Positions 8,943 to 17,812 of a stretch of 64,000 nucleotides of DNA are shown here, one piece after another. This stretch comes from Primorskyibacter aestuariivivens. Lineage in GTDB: Bacteria; Pseudomonadota; Alphaproteobacteria; Rhodobacterales; Rhodobacteraceae. Where the stretch lies: positions 62,001-126,000 of the forward strand of contig NZ_JAQIOZ010000006.1 in the NCBI RefSeq assembly GCF_028023675.1. Reading direction: 5' to 3'. A program made the translations under genes and the position numbers. Position 1 is the first letter of the stretch; every line of letters begins with the position of its first letter. Under the pieces are notes generated by a model that was given only the letters and a program-made list of their open reading frames with translations, was not told the origin of the DNA and did no database searches.

Positions 8943-10346
8943 ATGACCGCTCAAGACCCCAATCTGACTTTTGCCGATGCAAACGCCCCGTCTATCCCGC
9001 TGACGCTTTTGACGGCCGAGGCATATGACGCATGGCGCTTGGCGCAGGATCCTGCGGCCCGTGGGTGGGCCGAGGCCAATGGGTTCAAGGCCGGGCTGGG
9101 TCAGGTTCTTGTTTTTCCGGATGAAAACGGCGCGCCGGACGCTGCGCTGGGCGGTGTAGGAAGCGCCAGGGACCGGGCGCGTGGCCGATTTGCGCTGGCA
9201 GCGGTGGCGCAAAACCTGCCGGACGGCACCTATCAAATCGAAAGCGGATTGCCCGGGGATGCTGCGGATCTGGAGGCGGAATGCCTTGGCTGGCTGCTCA
9301 CCGGCTATACGTTCAGCCGCTACAAGGATCAATCGGCCAAACAGGTGCGGCTGGTTGCGCCGGAAGACGTTGACGCGGATCGCGTCGAAGCGATTGCCGC
9401 TGGTGAGGCGCTGACCCGGGATCTGATCAACACCCCTGCCAATGATATGGGACCGGAGGCTCTGGAAACTGCGGTACGGGACCTGTCGCAGCTCTTTGGG
9501 GCAAGCTGCGCTGTCGTGACGGCGGACGCCTTGCTTGATCAGAATTTCCCGATGATTCACGCTGTCGGCCGCGCCGCGGATCAGGCACCGCGCCTGATCG
9601 ATATGCGTTGGGGCGACACGGGGCCGAAACTGACCCTGGTGGGCAAGGGCGTGTGTTTCGACACCGGCGGGCTGAACCTCAAGCCCGGGGCGTCGATGGG
9701 GTTGATGAAAAAGGATATGGGCGGTGCGGCTACGGTGCTGGGGCTGGCGCGCATGATCATGGCGCTGGAGTTGCCGCTGCAATTGCGCGTGTTGATCCCG
9801 GCAGTGGAAAACTCTGTATCGGCGGGGGCATTCCGGCCCGGTGATATCTTGACATCCCGCAAGGGGTTGACGGTTGAGATCAACAACACGGACGCCGAAG
9901 GGCGGCTGGTGCTTGCTGATGCGCTCGCGCTGGCCTGCGAAGAGCCGAGTGATCTGGTCATCTCCATGGCAACGCTTACTGGCGCCGCACGGGTCGCCGT
10001 CGGTCCGGACCTGTCGCCGTTTTACAGCGATGATGACACCGCTGACGCGCTGGTGGCGGGGGGCCGCGCCGCGCATGATCCGCTTTGGCGGCTGCCCTTC
10101 TGGGACCCGTATGAATCGATGATCGAGCCGGGCATTGCCGATCTGGACAATGCACCCAAGGGTGGGTTTGCCGGGTCGATCACGGCGGCGCTTTTCCTGC
10201 GCCGCTTCGTGAACGAAGACACGCGCTACGCCCATTTCGACATTTATGGCTGGCAACCCGAGGCCAAGCCGGCACGGTCGAAAGGGGGCGTCGGCATGGG
10301 CGCAAGGGCGATTCTCGCCGCTCTGCCGGAGATGCTGGAGCTGTGA
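8943..10346 (+). CDS. Leucyl aminopeptidase, M17 family
   Basis: 467-residue cytosolic metallopeptidase that removes N-terminal residues from peptides. The signature NTDAEGRL is at residues 315-322; the upstream GKGVCFDTGGLNLKP stretch and MKKDMGGAA carry the metal-binding and catalytic lysine/aspartate residues of the family. The length is normal for short M17 enzymes lacking the long N-terminal domain. It starts at ATG 8943 after CGGAGG. Its last bases overlap the next gene (GTGA), and an NlpC/P60 peptidase and a ureohydrolase follow, so a peptide/amino nitrogen recycling operon is likely. Confidence 0.93.
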   Translation: MTAQDPNLTFADANAPSIPLTLLTAEAYDAWRLAQDPAARGWAEANGFKAGLGQVLVFPDENGAPDAALGGVGSARDRARGRFALAAVAQNLPDGTYQIESGLPGDAADLEAECLGWLLTGYTFSRYKDQSAKQVRLVAPEDVDADRVEAIAAGEALTRDLINTPANDMGPEALETAVRDLSQLFGASCAVVTADALLDQNFPMIHAVGRAADQAPRLIDMRWGDTGPKLTLVGKGVCFDTGGLNLKPGASMGLMKKDMGGAATVLGLARMIMALELPLQLRVLIPAVENSVSAGAFRPGDILTSRKGLTVEINNTDAEGRLVLADALALACEEPSDLVISMATLTGAARVAVGPDLSPFYSDDDTADALVAGGRAAHDPLWRLPFWDPYESMIEPGIADLDNAPKGGFAGSITAALFLRRFVNEDTRYAHFDIYGWQPEAKPARSKGGVGMGARAILAALPEMLEL

Positions 10347-11239
10347 CGGACCGGCGGCGGCTGAAATCCAACGGGCGTGTTGCTGACATTTCCCTGAAAG
10401 GAGAGGTCGAGGCCGCGCGTTTTGTCGAACCCACGGTCATGCGCGTCGCCGTTCCGGTCGCCCCGCTTTTTGACTCGGTCGAGCCGGGGCGCTGGCGGCG
10501 CGAGCGGGAACTGGTTCTGCACGAGGTCTTCAACGTTTTGGAAGACGGTGGAAGTTGGGTTTTTGGGTATGCTGCACGGGACGGTTATGTCGGTTATATG
10601 TGCTCATCCGGGCTGGGTCCCGCAGATATGATCTGCCCTACCCATACGGTGGCGGCGCGGCAGTCCTATCTGACCTCGGTTCCCGAGTTGAAGAACAAGG
10701 AAGAGATGATCCCGATCTCATTCGGGACGGCGTTAGAAGTCGTGGCGACCCACGAAAACGCGCGCTGGGCCGAGGTGACTACCCTGCGTGCCGGGGCGCA
10801 TGAATTTAAAACGACATACACCGATTACGTACCCTTGGCGCATTTGCGCCCTCTGGCAATGCCCGAGACCGATCCGGTCGACGTGGCGGAAAGATTCATT
10901 GGCACGCCTTATCACTGGGGCGGGAATTCCGGATTCGGGATTGATTGCTCCGGGCTGGTTCAGGCGGCCTGCCTGGCCTGCGGGATCCGCTGTCCGGGGG
11001 ATTCGGACCTGCAAGAGGCCGAACTGGGTGAGACATTGACCGAAGATGCCGCGTTGCAGCGCGGGGATCTGTTGTTCTGGAAAGGGCATGTGGCCTGGGT
11101 GGCGGGGGACAACCTGCTGATCCATGCAAACGCCCATCACATGGCTGTTGCCTATGAACCGATGGACGAAGCAATTGCGCGAATCAAGGCGCAGGGCGAC
11201 GGTGCTGTGACGCGGCGGGCGCGTTTGGGAGGAATGTGA
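10343..11239 (+). CDS. NlpC/P60 (C40) cysteine peptidase with SH3-like domains
   Basis: 298 residues. The N-terminal part (about 30-170) looks like two bacterial SH3 modules that bind peptidoglycan. The C-terminal catalytic domain has C202 in GIDCSGLVQ, H249 in WKGHVAWV and H261 in LIHANAHH, the expected Cys-His-polar triad. Such enzymes cut gamma-D-glutamyl-diaminopimelate bonds in murein peptides. No signal peptide is evident, so it may act on recycled muropeptides in the cytoplasm, matching its overlap with leucyl aminopeptidase. The start is a GTG at 10343 inside the end of the upstream gene. The D-glutamate genes at 36692-39620 could use a related product, but that link is only an inference. 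Confidence 0.88.
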   Translation: MTDRRRLKSNGRVADISLKGEVEAARFVEPTVMRVAVPVAPLFDSVEPGRWRRERELVLHEVFNVLEDGGSWVFGYAARDGYVGYMCSSGLGPADMICPTHTVAARQSYLTSVPELKNKEEMIPISFGTALEVVATHENARWAEVTTLRAGAHEFKTTYTDYVPLAHLRPLAMPETDPVDVAERFIGTPYHWGGNSGFGIDCSGLVQAACLACGIRCPGDSDLQEAELGETLTEDAALQRGDLLFWKGHVAWVAGDNLLIHANAHHMAVAYEPMDEAIARIKAQGDGAVTRRARLGGM

Positions 11240-11240
11240 G

Positions 11241-12191
11241 ATGGCCGAAGATTTCTTTACGCCGGTGTCAGGAATGGAATTGCCGCGATTTGCGGGCGTC
11301 CCGAGCTTTATGCGTCTGCCGGTTGTGCCGCCGGGACATGACAGGTTTGATGATGTCGATATCGGGATCATCGGCGTGCCATGGGACAGTGGCACCACCA
11401 ATCGTCCCGGCCCGCGTCACGGTCCGCGGCAATTGCGCGATGCGTCGACGATGATCCGCGCCGAGAATGCCGCCACCCGGGTGCGGCCGTTTGAGTTGGT
11501 GAACTGCGCGGATTTGGGCGATGTGGGCATCAATCCCGCCGATATCGACGATTCGATGGATCGGATCACCGGTTTCTATCGCAAGCTGGCCTCGTCCGGC
11601 ATCAGGCCCCTGACCGCTGGCGGTGATCATCTGACCTCGCTTCCGGTGTTGCGGGCATTGGCCGAGGATGGGCCGCTGGGCATGGTGCATTTTGACGCCC
11701 ATACGGACCTGTTTCATTCCTATTTCGGCGGGACGATGTACACCCATGGGACGCCGTTCCGGCGCGCGGTGGAAGAGGAGTTGCTTGATCCGAAACGGGT
11801 CGTGCAAATCGGGATTCGCGGCACGGCCTATGATTTCGAAGACCGCGACTTTGCCGAAGCCGTGGGTATCCGGGTGATTCCCATCGAAGAGTTTTTTGCC
11901 CGCGGTGTGCAGGACGTGATGGCCGAGGCCGTGGAAATCGTGGGCGAGGCCCCGACCTATGTCAGCTATGACATTGATTTTGTTGATCCCGTCTATGCGC
12001 CGGGCACCGGGACGCCGGAAGTGGGCGGTCCCACCGCCTTTCAGGCGCTTCAGGTTGTACGTGCGCTTCAGGGGCTGGACATTGTCGGCGCGGATCTGGT
12101 CGAGGTGTCCCCGCCGTTCGATCAAAGCGGAGCGACCGCCTGGCTTGGCGTGTCTATCATGTTCGAGCTGCTCTGCGTTATGGCCCGCTGA
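11241..12191 (+). CDS. Ureohydrolase, agmatinase-like
   Basis: 316-residue Mn-dependent enzyme of the arginase/agmatinase superfamily. All metal-binding motifs are intact: GGDH (H130), DAHTD (D152, H154, D156) and SYDIDFVDP (D244, D246). It hydrolyses a guanidino group to urea and an amine. Agmatine, guanidinobutyrate and guanidinopropionate are all possible substrates in this clade, so the gene symbol is left blank. It starts 1 bp after the NlpC/P60 stop with GGGAGGAATGTGAG upstream, which points to co-transcription with the two peptidases. Confidence 0.85.
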   Translation: MAEDFFTPVSGMELPRFAGVPSFMRLPVVPPGHDRFDDVDIGIIGVPWDSGTTNRPGPRHGPRQLRDASTMIRAENAATRVRPFELVNCADLGDVGINPADIDDSMDRITGFYRKLASSGIRPLTAGGDHLTSLPVLRALAEDGPLGMVHFDAHTDLFHSYFGGTMYTHGTPFRRAVEEELLDPKRVVQIGIRGTAYDFEDRDFAEAVGIRVIPIEEFFARGVQDVMAEAVEIVGEAPTYVSYDIDFVDPVYAPGTGTPEVGGPTAFQALQVVRALQGLDIVGADLVEVSPPFDQSGATAWLGVSIMFELLCVMAR

Positions 12192-12206
12192 GCGGGCGCG
12201 CCCGCA

Positions 12207-12689
12207 TTACAGTTTGGAATCACGCTGGCGCAGCTGGCGCGCGCGGGTCAGAATCGCATCTTCGATGGCGCGCGCGGTTTCTGCGCTGACCGGGCCGGAG
12301 CGGGTTTGCAAGGCGACCGAAAGCGACCGCGCATCAAGTGCCGGATCGGTGATATAGATCGTTGCGCGATAGGCACGGCCACCGCCCGGAGGGTTGCCGT
12401 AGCCGGTCACGATCACGCCGGTAAACGGATCGACCGAGGTAACCGGCAGGAAATCAAGCACTTCCAGCGACGCATTCCAGATGTACTTGTTAACGCGCCC
12501 AACCTTGGAGCGGTCCTGGGGGCCACGAAGCAGATCAAGCAGCGTCGAACGCGGGCGTCCACGATCGCCGTAAAGTTCGTCATCAAGGATTTCATCCGCC
12601 GGGCGTGTATTGTTGAACTGTGCACCACAGCCTGACAGCAGCACGGCCAAGGCCAGACAGGTGGTCGCTTTCCTCAATGTGGCGGTCAT
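12207..12689 (-). CDS. DUF3576 lipoprotein
   Basis: 160-residue exported lipoprotein. The signal sequence ends in the lipobox LLSGC, giving a lipidated C21 and a mature protein starting CGAQFNN. The mature part contains RPADEILDDELYGDRGRP and FLPVTSVDPFTGVIVTGYG, characteristic of the alphaproteobacterial DUF3576 family, whose function is unknown. The ATG at 12689 has CCAGGAGC upstream; the longer upstream frame has no signal peptide and no Shine-Dalgarno. It is convergent with the ureohydrolase gene and divergent from the porin. Confidence 0.85.
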   Translation of the reverse strand: MTATLRKATTCLALAVLLSGCGAQFNNTRPADEILDDELYGDRGRPRSTLLDLLRGPQDRSKVGRVNKYIWNASLEVLDFLPVTSVDPFTGVIVTGYGNPPGGGRAYRATIYITDPALDARSLSVALQTRSGPVSAETARAIEDAILTRARQLRQRDSKL

Positions 12690-12993
12690 GTTCTGCTCCT
12701 GGCGCGGCGGTGGGTCTTTGATTTGCTGACCCTTCAATACAAGCGCAGGCGAGTGACGACAAGATATTGTCTGGCATTCGGTTTTTTCCCAGTATTCACA
12801 GACGCACAGCGCGTTCTTGTCCTTGCGGGACTGTGTGGCTGAAAAAGCTTGTGGCAAATGCGCATCACTCCCTGCCTTGTTGCCATCCCGGTTTCGCCGC
12901 GCGCTTGCATCCCGGGGTGGTGTGGGTGCAAGACAATCCCATCAAAGCCGGGCAGCCGGTTTGGTAATGCCTTACAGACACATGAGGGAAACA
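12690..12993. other. Intergenic region between divergent DUF3576 lipoprotein and porin genes
   Basis: 304 bp that must hold promoters in both directions. I see an imperfect inverted repeat whose outer arms are CTTGCATCCC (12905-12914) and GGGTGCAAG (12925-12933), which would form a hairpin in the porin leader about 60 bp before the start codon and might control translation or mRNA stability. No convincing -35/-10 pair or small ORF could be chosen by eye. Confidence 0.4.
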
Positions 12994-14076
12994 ATGAAAA
13001 AGATTCTTTTTGCAACCACAGCGCTGGTCGCAACCGCAGGCATCGCCTCGGCAGATGTTGCGCTGACCGGTTCGGCCGAAATGGGCATCATCGGTGGCGA
13101 TTTCGACGGCGACGCAATCGAAACTCAGTTCCACACTGACATCGACGTCACCTTCACCATGTCCGGTGAAGCAGACAACGGCCTGACCTTTGGCGCGTCG
13201 ATCGACCTGGACGAGTCGGACGGTTCCGGTTCGGCCGTTGGCGCGGGCTCCTTTACCTGTGAAACACGCACCGCAGGCGTTGACCTGAACGGCGGCGGCA
13301 TCATCGGTATCGGCGACGACTACAGCCTTTGCGACGAAGGTACCATCACGTTCGACTTCGACGCAGTTGGTGCATCCGGCGCATTCGGCAACACCACCCA
13401 AGACGGCGAGACCATCTTCATCTCCGCAGGTGGCGCAACCCTGACCATGGGTGATACCGACGGTGCGTTCGACGCTGCTATGCGCGAAGTGAACTACGCC
13501 GCTGGTTCGATCAACGACGACGAAACCGAGCACGCCGGCTTCAACGGCAACGCAACCTTCGACGGCACCTTTGACGGTCAGATCGCTCGCTTCGACTACG
13601 CCTTCTCCGGCGTGACTGCGTCGCTGTCCGTCGAAATGGACGACACCGGCACCTTTGATCCGGTTTGGGGTCTGGGTATCCGCTACGAAGGCGACCTGAA
13701 CGGCGTTGCTCTCGGCGTTGGCGTTGGCTACCAGTCGGTTGAAGATGTCCATGCAATGGGTCTTTCGGTTGACGCAGGCTTCTCCAACGGTCTGACTGTT
13801 GGCTTCAACTACTCCGATTGGGACCTGGACGGTACCGACGTGCAGCACGGCGCAATCGGTGTTGGCTACGAGATGAACGCTCTGGCCATCGGCGTGAACT
13901 ACGGTCACTTCACCTCCGACGGCGACGAGATCTCCTCGGGCTTTGGTCTGGCAGCAGCTTACGACCTGGGTGGCGGTCTGGCCGCACAATTCGGCTACGG
14001 CGCTTCCACGATCGCAGCACCGGGCGACGACATCAACGTCAACACCTGGTCGCTGGGTCTGGCAATGTCGTTCTAA
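12994..14076 (+). CDS. Outer-membrane porin, Rhodobacterales type
   Basis: 360-residue beta-barrel protein. Signal peptide MKKILFATTALVATAGIASA is cleaved before DVALTGSAEMGI. The mature part is very acidic, rich in Gly, Asp and alternating hydrophobic strands, and ends in Phe (LAMSF), the recognition signal for barrel assembly. Two cysteines (in FTCETR and SLCDEG) could form a loop disulfide. It serves as a general diffusion channel. Codon use is noticeably more biased (GGC, GAC, ACC) than in the neighbours, as expected for an abundant protein. The ATG at 12994 is preferred to the upstream GTG at 12817 because it begins the signal peptide. A strong terminator follows. Confidence 0.93.
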   Translation: MKKILFATTALVATAGIASADVALTGSAEMGIIGGDFDGDAIETQFHTDIDVTFTMSGEADNGLTFGASIDLDESDGSGSAVGAGSFTCETRTAGVDLNGGGIIGIGDDYSLCDEGTITFDFDAVGASGAFGNTTQDGETIFISAGGATLTMGDTDGAFDAAMREVNYAAGSINDDETEHAGFNGNATFDGTFDGQIARFDYAFSGVTASLSVEMDDTGTFDPVWGLGIRYEGDLNGVALGVGVGYQSVEDVHAMGLSVDAGFSNGLTVGFNYSDWDLDGTDVQHGAIGVGYEMNALAIGVNYGHFTSDGDEISSGFGLAAAYDLGGGLAAQFGYGASTIAAPGDDINVNTWSLGLAMSF

Positions 14077-14100
14077 GAACGGCTTACGCCTTACTTAGGG

Positions 14101-14134
14101 AAGAGCGGTCCTTTGAGGCCGCTCTTTTCTTTTT
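14101..14134 (+). terminator. Intrinsic terminator after porin
   Basis: AAGAGCGG (14101-14108) pairs with CCGCTCTT (14119-14126) and is followed by a long T-rich tract to 14134, 24 bp after the porin stop. Confidence 0.92.
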
Positions 14135-14198
14135 GTGCTCCGTTTTCTTTTCGCGGTCGCGGTGCTAGCAGGGAAAAGATCACAATGGAGCAGGTCGG

Positions 14199-15653
14199 AT
14201 GGTGCCGCTTTCCAAAGCACAGGTTGGTCAGCTGTTTCAGGAGGCGCAGACGCGTCTGAAATCCGGTGACCTGACGGGTGCGGAACGTCTGTTCCAGCAA
14301 GTGCATGATGCAGCGCCGAACGCGGCGGAACCCCTGTTCCATCTGGGCCGGATCGCCCGCATGTCCGGTGATCTGGACAGGGCGCGCGCCCGTTTCGAGC
14401 ATGCGCATCGCGCCAAACCTGCGGAACCCGCGATTTTGCAGGCCCTTGCAGAGTGCCAGTCCATCATGGGCGATACAGACTCCGCAGCCGCGAGCCATGA
14501 CACACTGATCGCGCTGCAACCCAGGCACCCCAAACCACTGGCCGATAAGGCGCTGTTCTTGCAACAACAGGGGGATTTTGTCGCGGCGGAACGGCTGTTC
14601 AGGAAAGCGCTGCGGCTGTCGCCGGGCAATGGCGAACTGTATCGCATGTGGCTGGGCGGCAAGAAGCTGGCCAAGGGTGATCCGACAATCCGCGAGATGC
14701 AGAAACTGTTTGCCTATCCCGGCTTGAACGATGCCGGACGGATTCACCTTGGTTTCGCGCTCGCCAAGGCGATGGAGGACAGCGGGCAGTTCGACAAGGT
14801 CTTCGCCTATTTGCGGCGCGCCAATGCGTTGCAACGCAAGGCGTTTCCCTATGATCCGGCCGCGCGCGATGCCGAGGTCGCCGCCATCATGGCCGCCTCG
14901 GATCAGATCGGGCCACCCCAAGACAGTGATGCCGCCCCGATCATCGTGACGGGCATGCCGCGCTCCGGCACGACGCTGATGGAACAGATCCTTGCCGCGC
15001 ATGACGATGTCGTGGCGGGTGGCGAATTGGCCATCGGGCTCAAGCTTGCCTATGCGGGGTTCGGCGTGCCGCCGGATATCGCGCCGCTGGAGGCGATTCA
15101 GGCGGAAAAGCTGACGACATTCGCGGATGGCTATGCCCGCCAAACGGCGATGCGGGTCGATGTGCAGGGCCGTCGCGTGACGGATAAATCCATCCAGAAT
15201 CACCTCATTCTCGGGCATCTTCACCGTGCCATGCCAAGGGCATCGCTGATTGTGGTGCGTCGTGATCCGCGCGATGTGGCGCTGTCGATCTACAAGAACT
15301 ATTTCGCCGGTGGCACCCATCGCTATTCCAATGATCTTGGCGATATTGCCCGTTATATCAAAAGCTTCGACCGTATCGTCACCTTCTGGAAAGCGCGTGT
15401 GCCGGTGTTCGAGATTTCTTATGATGCCCTGATCGGGGCACCCGAAGAACAGGCGCGCGCCTTGGTGGCCGCTGCAGGGCTGGACTGGCAGGACCAATGC
15501 CTTGAGTTCTACAAGCGCGGTGGCGCGGTCAAGACGCTCAGCATCGCTCAGGTGCGCCAACCGGTTTACCAAAGCTCGGGTGGGGCATGGCAGAAATACG
15601 AGAAAGACATGCAACCATTCATTGACGCATGGGACGCAGAGCAATGGGTTTGA
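14199..15653 (+). CDS. TPR-sulfotransferase fusion protein
   Basis: 484 residues. The N-terminal half (about 1-200) has tetratricopeptide-type helical repeats (AERLFQQVHDAAPNAAEPLFHLGRIARM and later units with the A-x8-F/L pattern). The C-terminal half is a sulfotransferase domain with the PAPS 5'-phosphosulfate loop GMPRSGTT at residues 252-259 and a VVRRDPRDVALSIYKNYF segment for 3'-phosphate binding. It would transfer sulfate from PAPS to an unknown acceptor. Fusions of this kind are frequent in marine alphaproteobacteria. The last 10 bases overlap the next start. No signal peptide is present. Confidence 0.88.
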   Translation: MVPLSKAQVGQLFQEAQTRLKSGDLTGAERLFQQVHDAAPNAAEPLFHLGRIARMSGDLDRARARFEHAHRAKPAEPAILQALAECQSIMGDTDSAAASHDTLIALQPRHPKPLADKALFLQQQGDFVAAERLFRKALRLSPGNGELYRMWLGGKKLAKGDPTIREMQKLFAYPGLNDAGRIHLGFALAKAMEDSGQFDKVFAYLRRANALQRKAFPYDPAARDAEVAAIMAASDQIGPPQDSDAAPIIVTGMPRSGTTLMEQILAAHDDVVAGGELAIGLKLAYAGFGVPPDIAPLEAIQAEKLTTFADGYARQTAMRVDVQGRRVTDKSIQNHLILGHLHRAMPRASLIVVRRDPRDVALSIYKNYFAGGTHRYSNDLGDIARYIKSFDRIVTFWKARVPVFEISYDALIGAPEEQARALVAAAGLDWQDQCLEFYKRGGAVKTLSIAQVRQPVYQSSGGAWQKYEKDMQPFIDAWDAEQWV

Positions 15654-16303
15654 ACGACATCCTATCACGCATGAACAAGGCTGAACGCGCCGCCGGTCGG
15701 CCCGAGGGGGCAACCAAGCTGATTGCCGTCAGCAAGGTGCAGCCCAATGACCGCGTGCGCGCGGTGCTGGAGCAGGGGCATCGTATCTTCGGCGAGAACC
15801 GGGTTCAGGAAGCGGCTGGCAAATGGCCTGAATTCCGGGAAAATTTTGACGGGATCGAGCTGCACCTGATCGGCCCTCTACAGACCAACAAGGCGCGGCA
15901 GGCGATGGAACTGGCGCAGGCGATTCATTCGGTGGATCGTCCGAAACTGGCCAAAACACTGGCGCGGCTGGCGCAGGAAACGGGCGCGTGCCCGGACCTG
16001 TTCATTCAGGTCAACACCGGGGAAGAGCCGCAGAAAGCGGGCATTCTGCCCGCGGATGCGGATGGGTTTGTGGCCGAATGCCGCGCACTTGACCTGCCGA
16101 TCAAGGGGCTGATGTGCATCCCGCCCGTGGACGAAGAGCCGTCGCTGCATTTTGCGCTTCTGGCCAAGATCGCCGCGTGCAATGGGCTGGAGGGCCTGTC
16201 CATGGGGATGAGCGGCGATTTCGAACGCGCGATTGCGCTTGGGGCGACGCATATTCGCGTGGGCTCCGCGATCTTCGGAGACCGGGTGCCGCCCTCAGGA
16301 TAA
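15644..16303 (+). CDS. YggS/PROSC-family PLP homeostasis protein
   Basis: 219-residue cytoplasmic PLP-binding barrel protein. KLIAVSKVQPNDRVRAVLEQG contains the PLP-linking lysine (VSK), followed by FGENRVQEA, HLIGPLQTNK and the C-terminal SMGMSGDFERAI-x-GATHIRVGSAIFG, all hallmark motifs. The family buffers pyridoxal phosphate and affects amino-acid and keto-acid pools rather than catalysing a set reaction. The internal ATG at 15644, overlapping the sulfotransferase stop, is chosen because it starts at the family's usual N-terminus. It converges with the decarboxylase gene, whose stop lies within its last codons (9-bp overlap). Confidence 0.92.
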   Translation: MGLNDILSRMNKAERAAGRPEGATKLIAVSKVQPNDRVRAVLEQGHRIFGENRVQEAAGKWPEFRENFDGIELHLIGPLQTNKARQAMELAQAIHSVDRPKLAKTLARLAQETGACPDLFIQVNTGEEPQKAGILPADADGFVAECRALDLPIKGLMCIPPVDEEPSLHFALLAKIAACNGLEGLSMGMSGDFERAIALGATHIRVGSAIFGDRVPPSG

Positions 16304-17704
16304 GGCGTCTTCCGCCGCGAGTTCCGTGATCACATGAAAGGCCGTTTCCACATCGGCTTCGGTGCAATCGAACTGCCCGACCTGAAAGCGGATGGCTTTG
16401 GTCCCGTCCACAAGCGTCTGGGTGAGGTAGATGCGCCCGTCATCATTGATGCGGTCCACAAGCGCCTGATTTTGCGCGTCGCTATGCGTGGCATCAAGGC
16501 GGAAGGTGAACAGCGACAGAACCGGTTCGGTGACGATCTCGAAGCCGGGCTCGGTGCGCAGCCGTTCGCACAGTGCCTGTGACCATGCCACGTGATTTCG
16601 CAACCGCATGCGCAACCCCTCCAGCCCATAGGCGCGGATCAGGAACCAGAGTTTCAACGCCCGGAACCTGCGCCCCAGCGGAATGGACCATTCGGAATAG
16701 TTGATGATCTCGTCCTCGGCAGTTGTCTTGAGGTATTCCGGCTGGATCGCCAATGTCTTGCGCAGCGCGTCGGGATCGCGAATGAACTGGATCGAACAAT
16801 CGAACTGTGCGCCCAGCCATTTATGCGGGTTGAAGACGATAGAATCCGCGCGCTCGGCACCGGCCCAAAGATCCCGGAACTCCGGGCAGATCATCGCCGA
16901 CCCGGCCCAGGCCGCGTCCACATGCACATAAAGATCATGCGCCTCGGCCACCTCCATCACCGCGGCGATATCATCACAGGCCCCGGTCGAGGTGCCGCCG
17001 GTGCAGGTGATGATCCCCGCGGGCTTCATCCCGGCGGCAATGTCCGCCTCAACCGCTTGACGCAGGGCACCGGCATCCATGGCGCGGCGTGGGCCGGTGG
17101 TGGGGATACGGACAAGATTGTCCTGCCCGATGCCGGAAAACCAGATTGCGCGGTCGATGGATGTGTGCACCTCTTGCGAGCAATAGACCCGCAGGACCGG
17201 CTGGCCCGAAAGCCCCTGCTCTTTGCCCGCCCAATCCAGCGCGCGTTCGCGCATGGTCATAACGGCGGAGAGCGTGGCGGAGCTGGCGCTGTCCTGAATG
17301 GCACCGGTAAAGGCATCCGGCAGGCCTATGGCCTGTCGCATCCAATCCACCATGCGCGTCTCGATCTCGGTCGCGGCGGGAGAGGTCTGCCAAAGCATGC
17401 ATTGCGGGGCGGTGATCGTGGTCAGGAACTCGGCCAGCATGGATTCGGGGGCCGCGTTGGCGGGGAAATAGGCAAAGAAACGCGGGTGTTGCCAATGGGT
17501 CAGGCCGGGCAAGGCGATGTCGTGGAAATCCTGCAGGATCGCATCCATCGGTTCGCCCTGCTCCGGCGGCGTTGCGGGCAATGCGTTGAAGATGCTTCCC
17601 GGTTTCGTCTGGGCTCTGACCGGCCTGTCGCGCAGTGTTTGGTGGTAGTCCGCACCCCAATCCGCAATGTCGCGCGCGTGCCGGGCGAAACTGTTCCAAT
17701 CCAT
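16295..17704 (-). CDS. Group II PLP-dependent amino-acid decarboxylase (aromatic type)
   Basis: 469 residues with the pyridoxal-dependent decarboxylase fold. The PLP lysine is K295 in NPHKW, preceded by HVDAAWAGSA which carries the Asp that contacts the pyridine nitrogen. The N-terminal PGxTHWQHPRFFAYFPAN segment is the aromatic-L-amino-acid decarboxylase signature, so tryptophan, tyrosine, DOPA or phenylalanine are likely substrates. The ATG at 17704 with TTGGAGAAC before it is preferred over the TTG at 17716. It lies directly downstream of puuD on the same strand but is separated by a strong terminator, so co-transcription is doubtful. The substrate is not resolved. Confidence 0.85.
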   Translation of the reverse strand: MDWNSFARHARDIADWGADYHQTLRDRPVRAQTKPGSIFNALPATPPEQGEPMDAILQDFHDIALPGLTHWQHPRFFAYFPANAAPESMLAEFLTTITAPQCMLWQTSPAATEIETRMVDWMRQAIGLPDAFTGAIQDSASSATLSAVMTMRERALDWAGKEQGLSGQPVLRVYCSQEVHTSIDRAIWFSGIGQDNLVRIPTTGPRRAMDAGALRQAVEADIAAGMKPAGIITCTGGTSTGACDDIAAVMEVAEAHDLYVHVDAAWAGSAMICPEFRDLWAGAERADSIVFNPHKWLGAQFDCSIQFIRDPDALRKTLAIQPEYLKTTAEDEIINYSEWSIPLGRRFRALKLWFLIRAYGLEGLRMRLRNHVAWSQALCERLRTEPGFEIVTEPVLSLFTFRLDATHSDAQNQALVDRINDDGRIYLTQTLVDGTKAIRFQVGQFDCTEADVETAFHVITELAAEDALS

Positions 17705-17743
17705 GACGTTCTCCAATCCGGCTCGATCCGTGGCTCGGACCAG

Positions 17744-17780
17744 AAAAACACCGGAACGCCAGGGCTGGCAATCCGGTGTT
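17744..17780 (-). terminator. Intrinsic terminator after puuD
   Basis: On the minus strand AACACCGGA pairs with TCCGGTGTT (plus-strand positions 17747-17755 and 17772-17780), with an inner GCCAG/CTGGC stem, then a TTTTTC tract. It sits about 33 bp after the puuD stop. Confidence 0.85.
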
Positions 17781-17812
17781 GCTGGGATTCGCGAATTGCC
17801 GCGACGTGACTG

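Noticed and set aside
16592-17809. Open frame of 405 codons on the plus strand
   Set aside because: Opposite strand of the PLP decarboxylase with its NPHKW motif.
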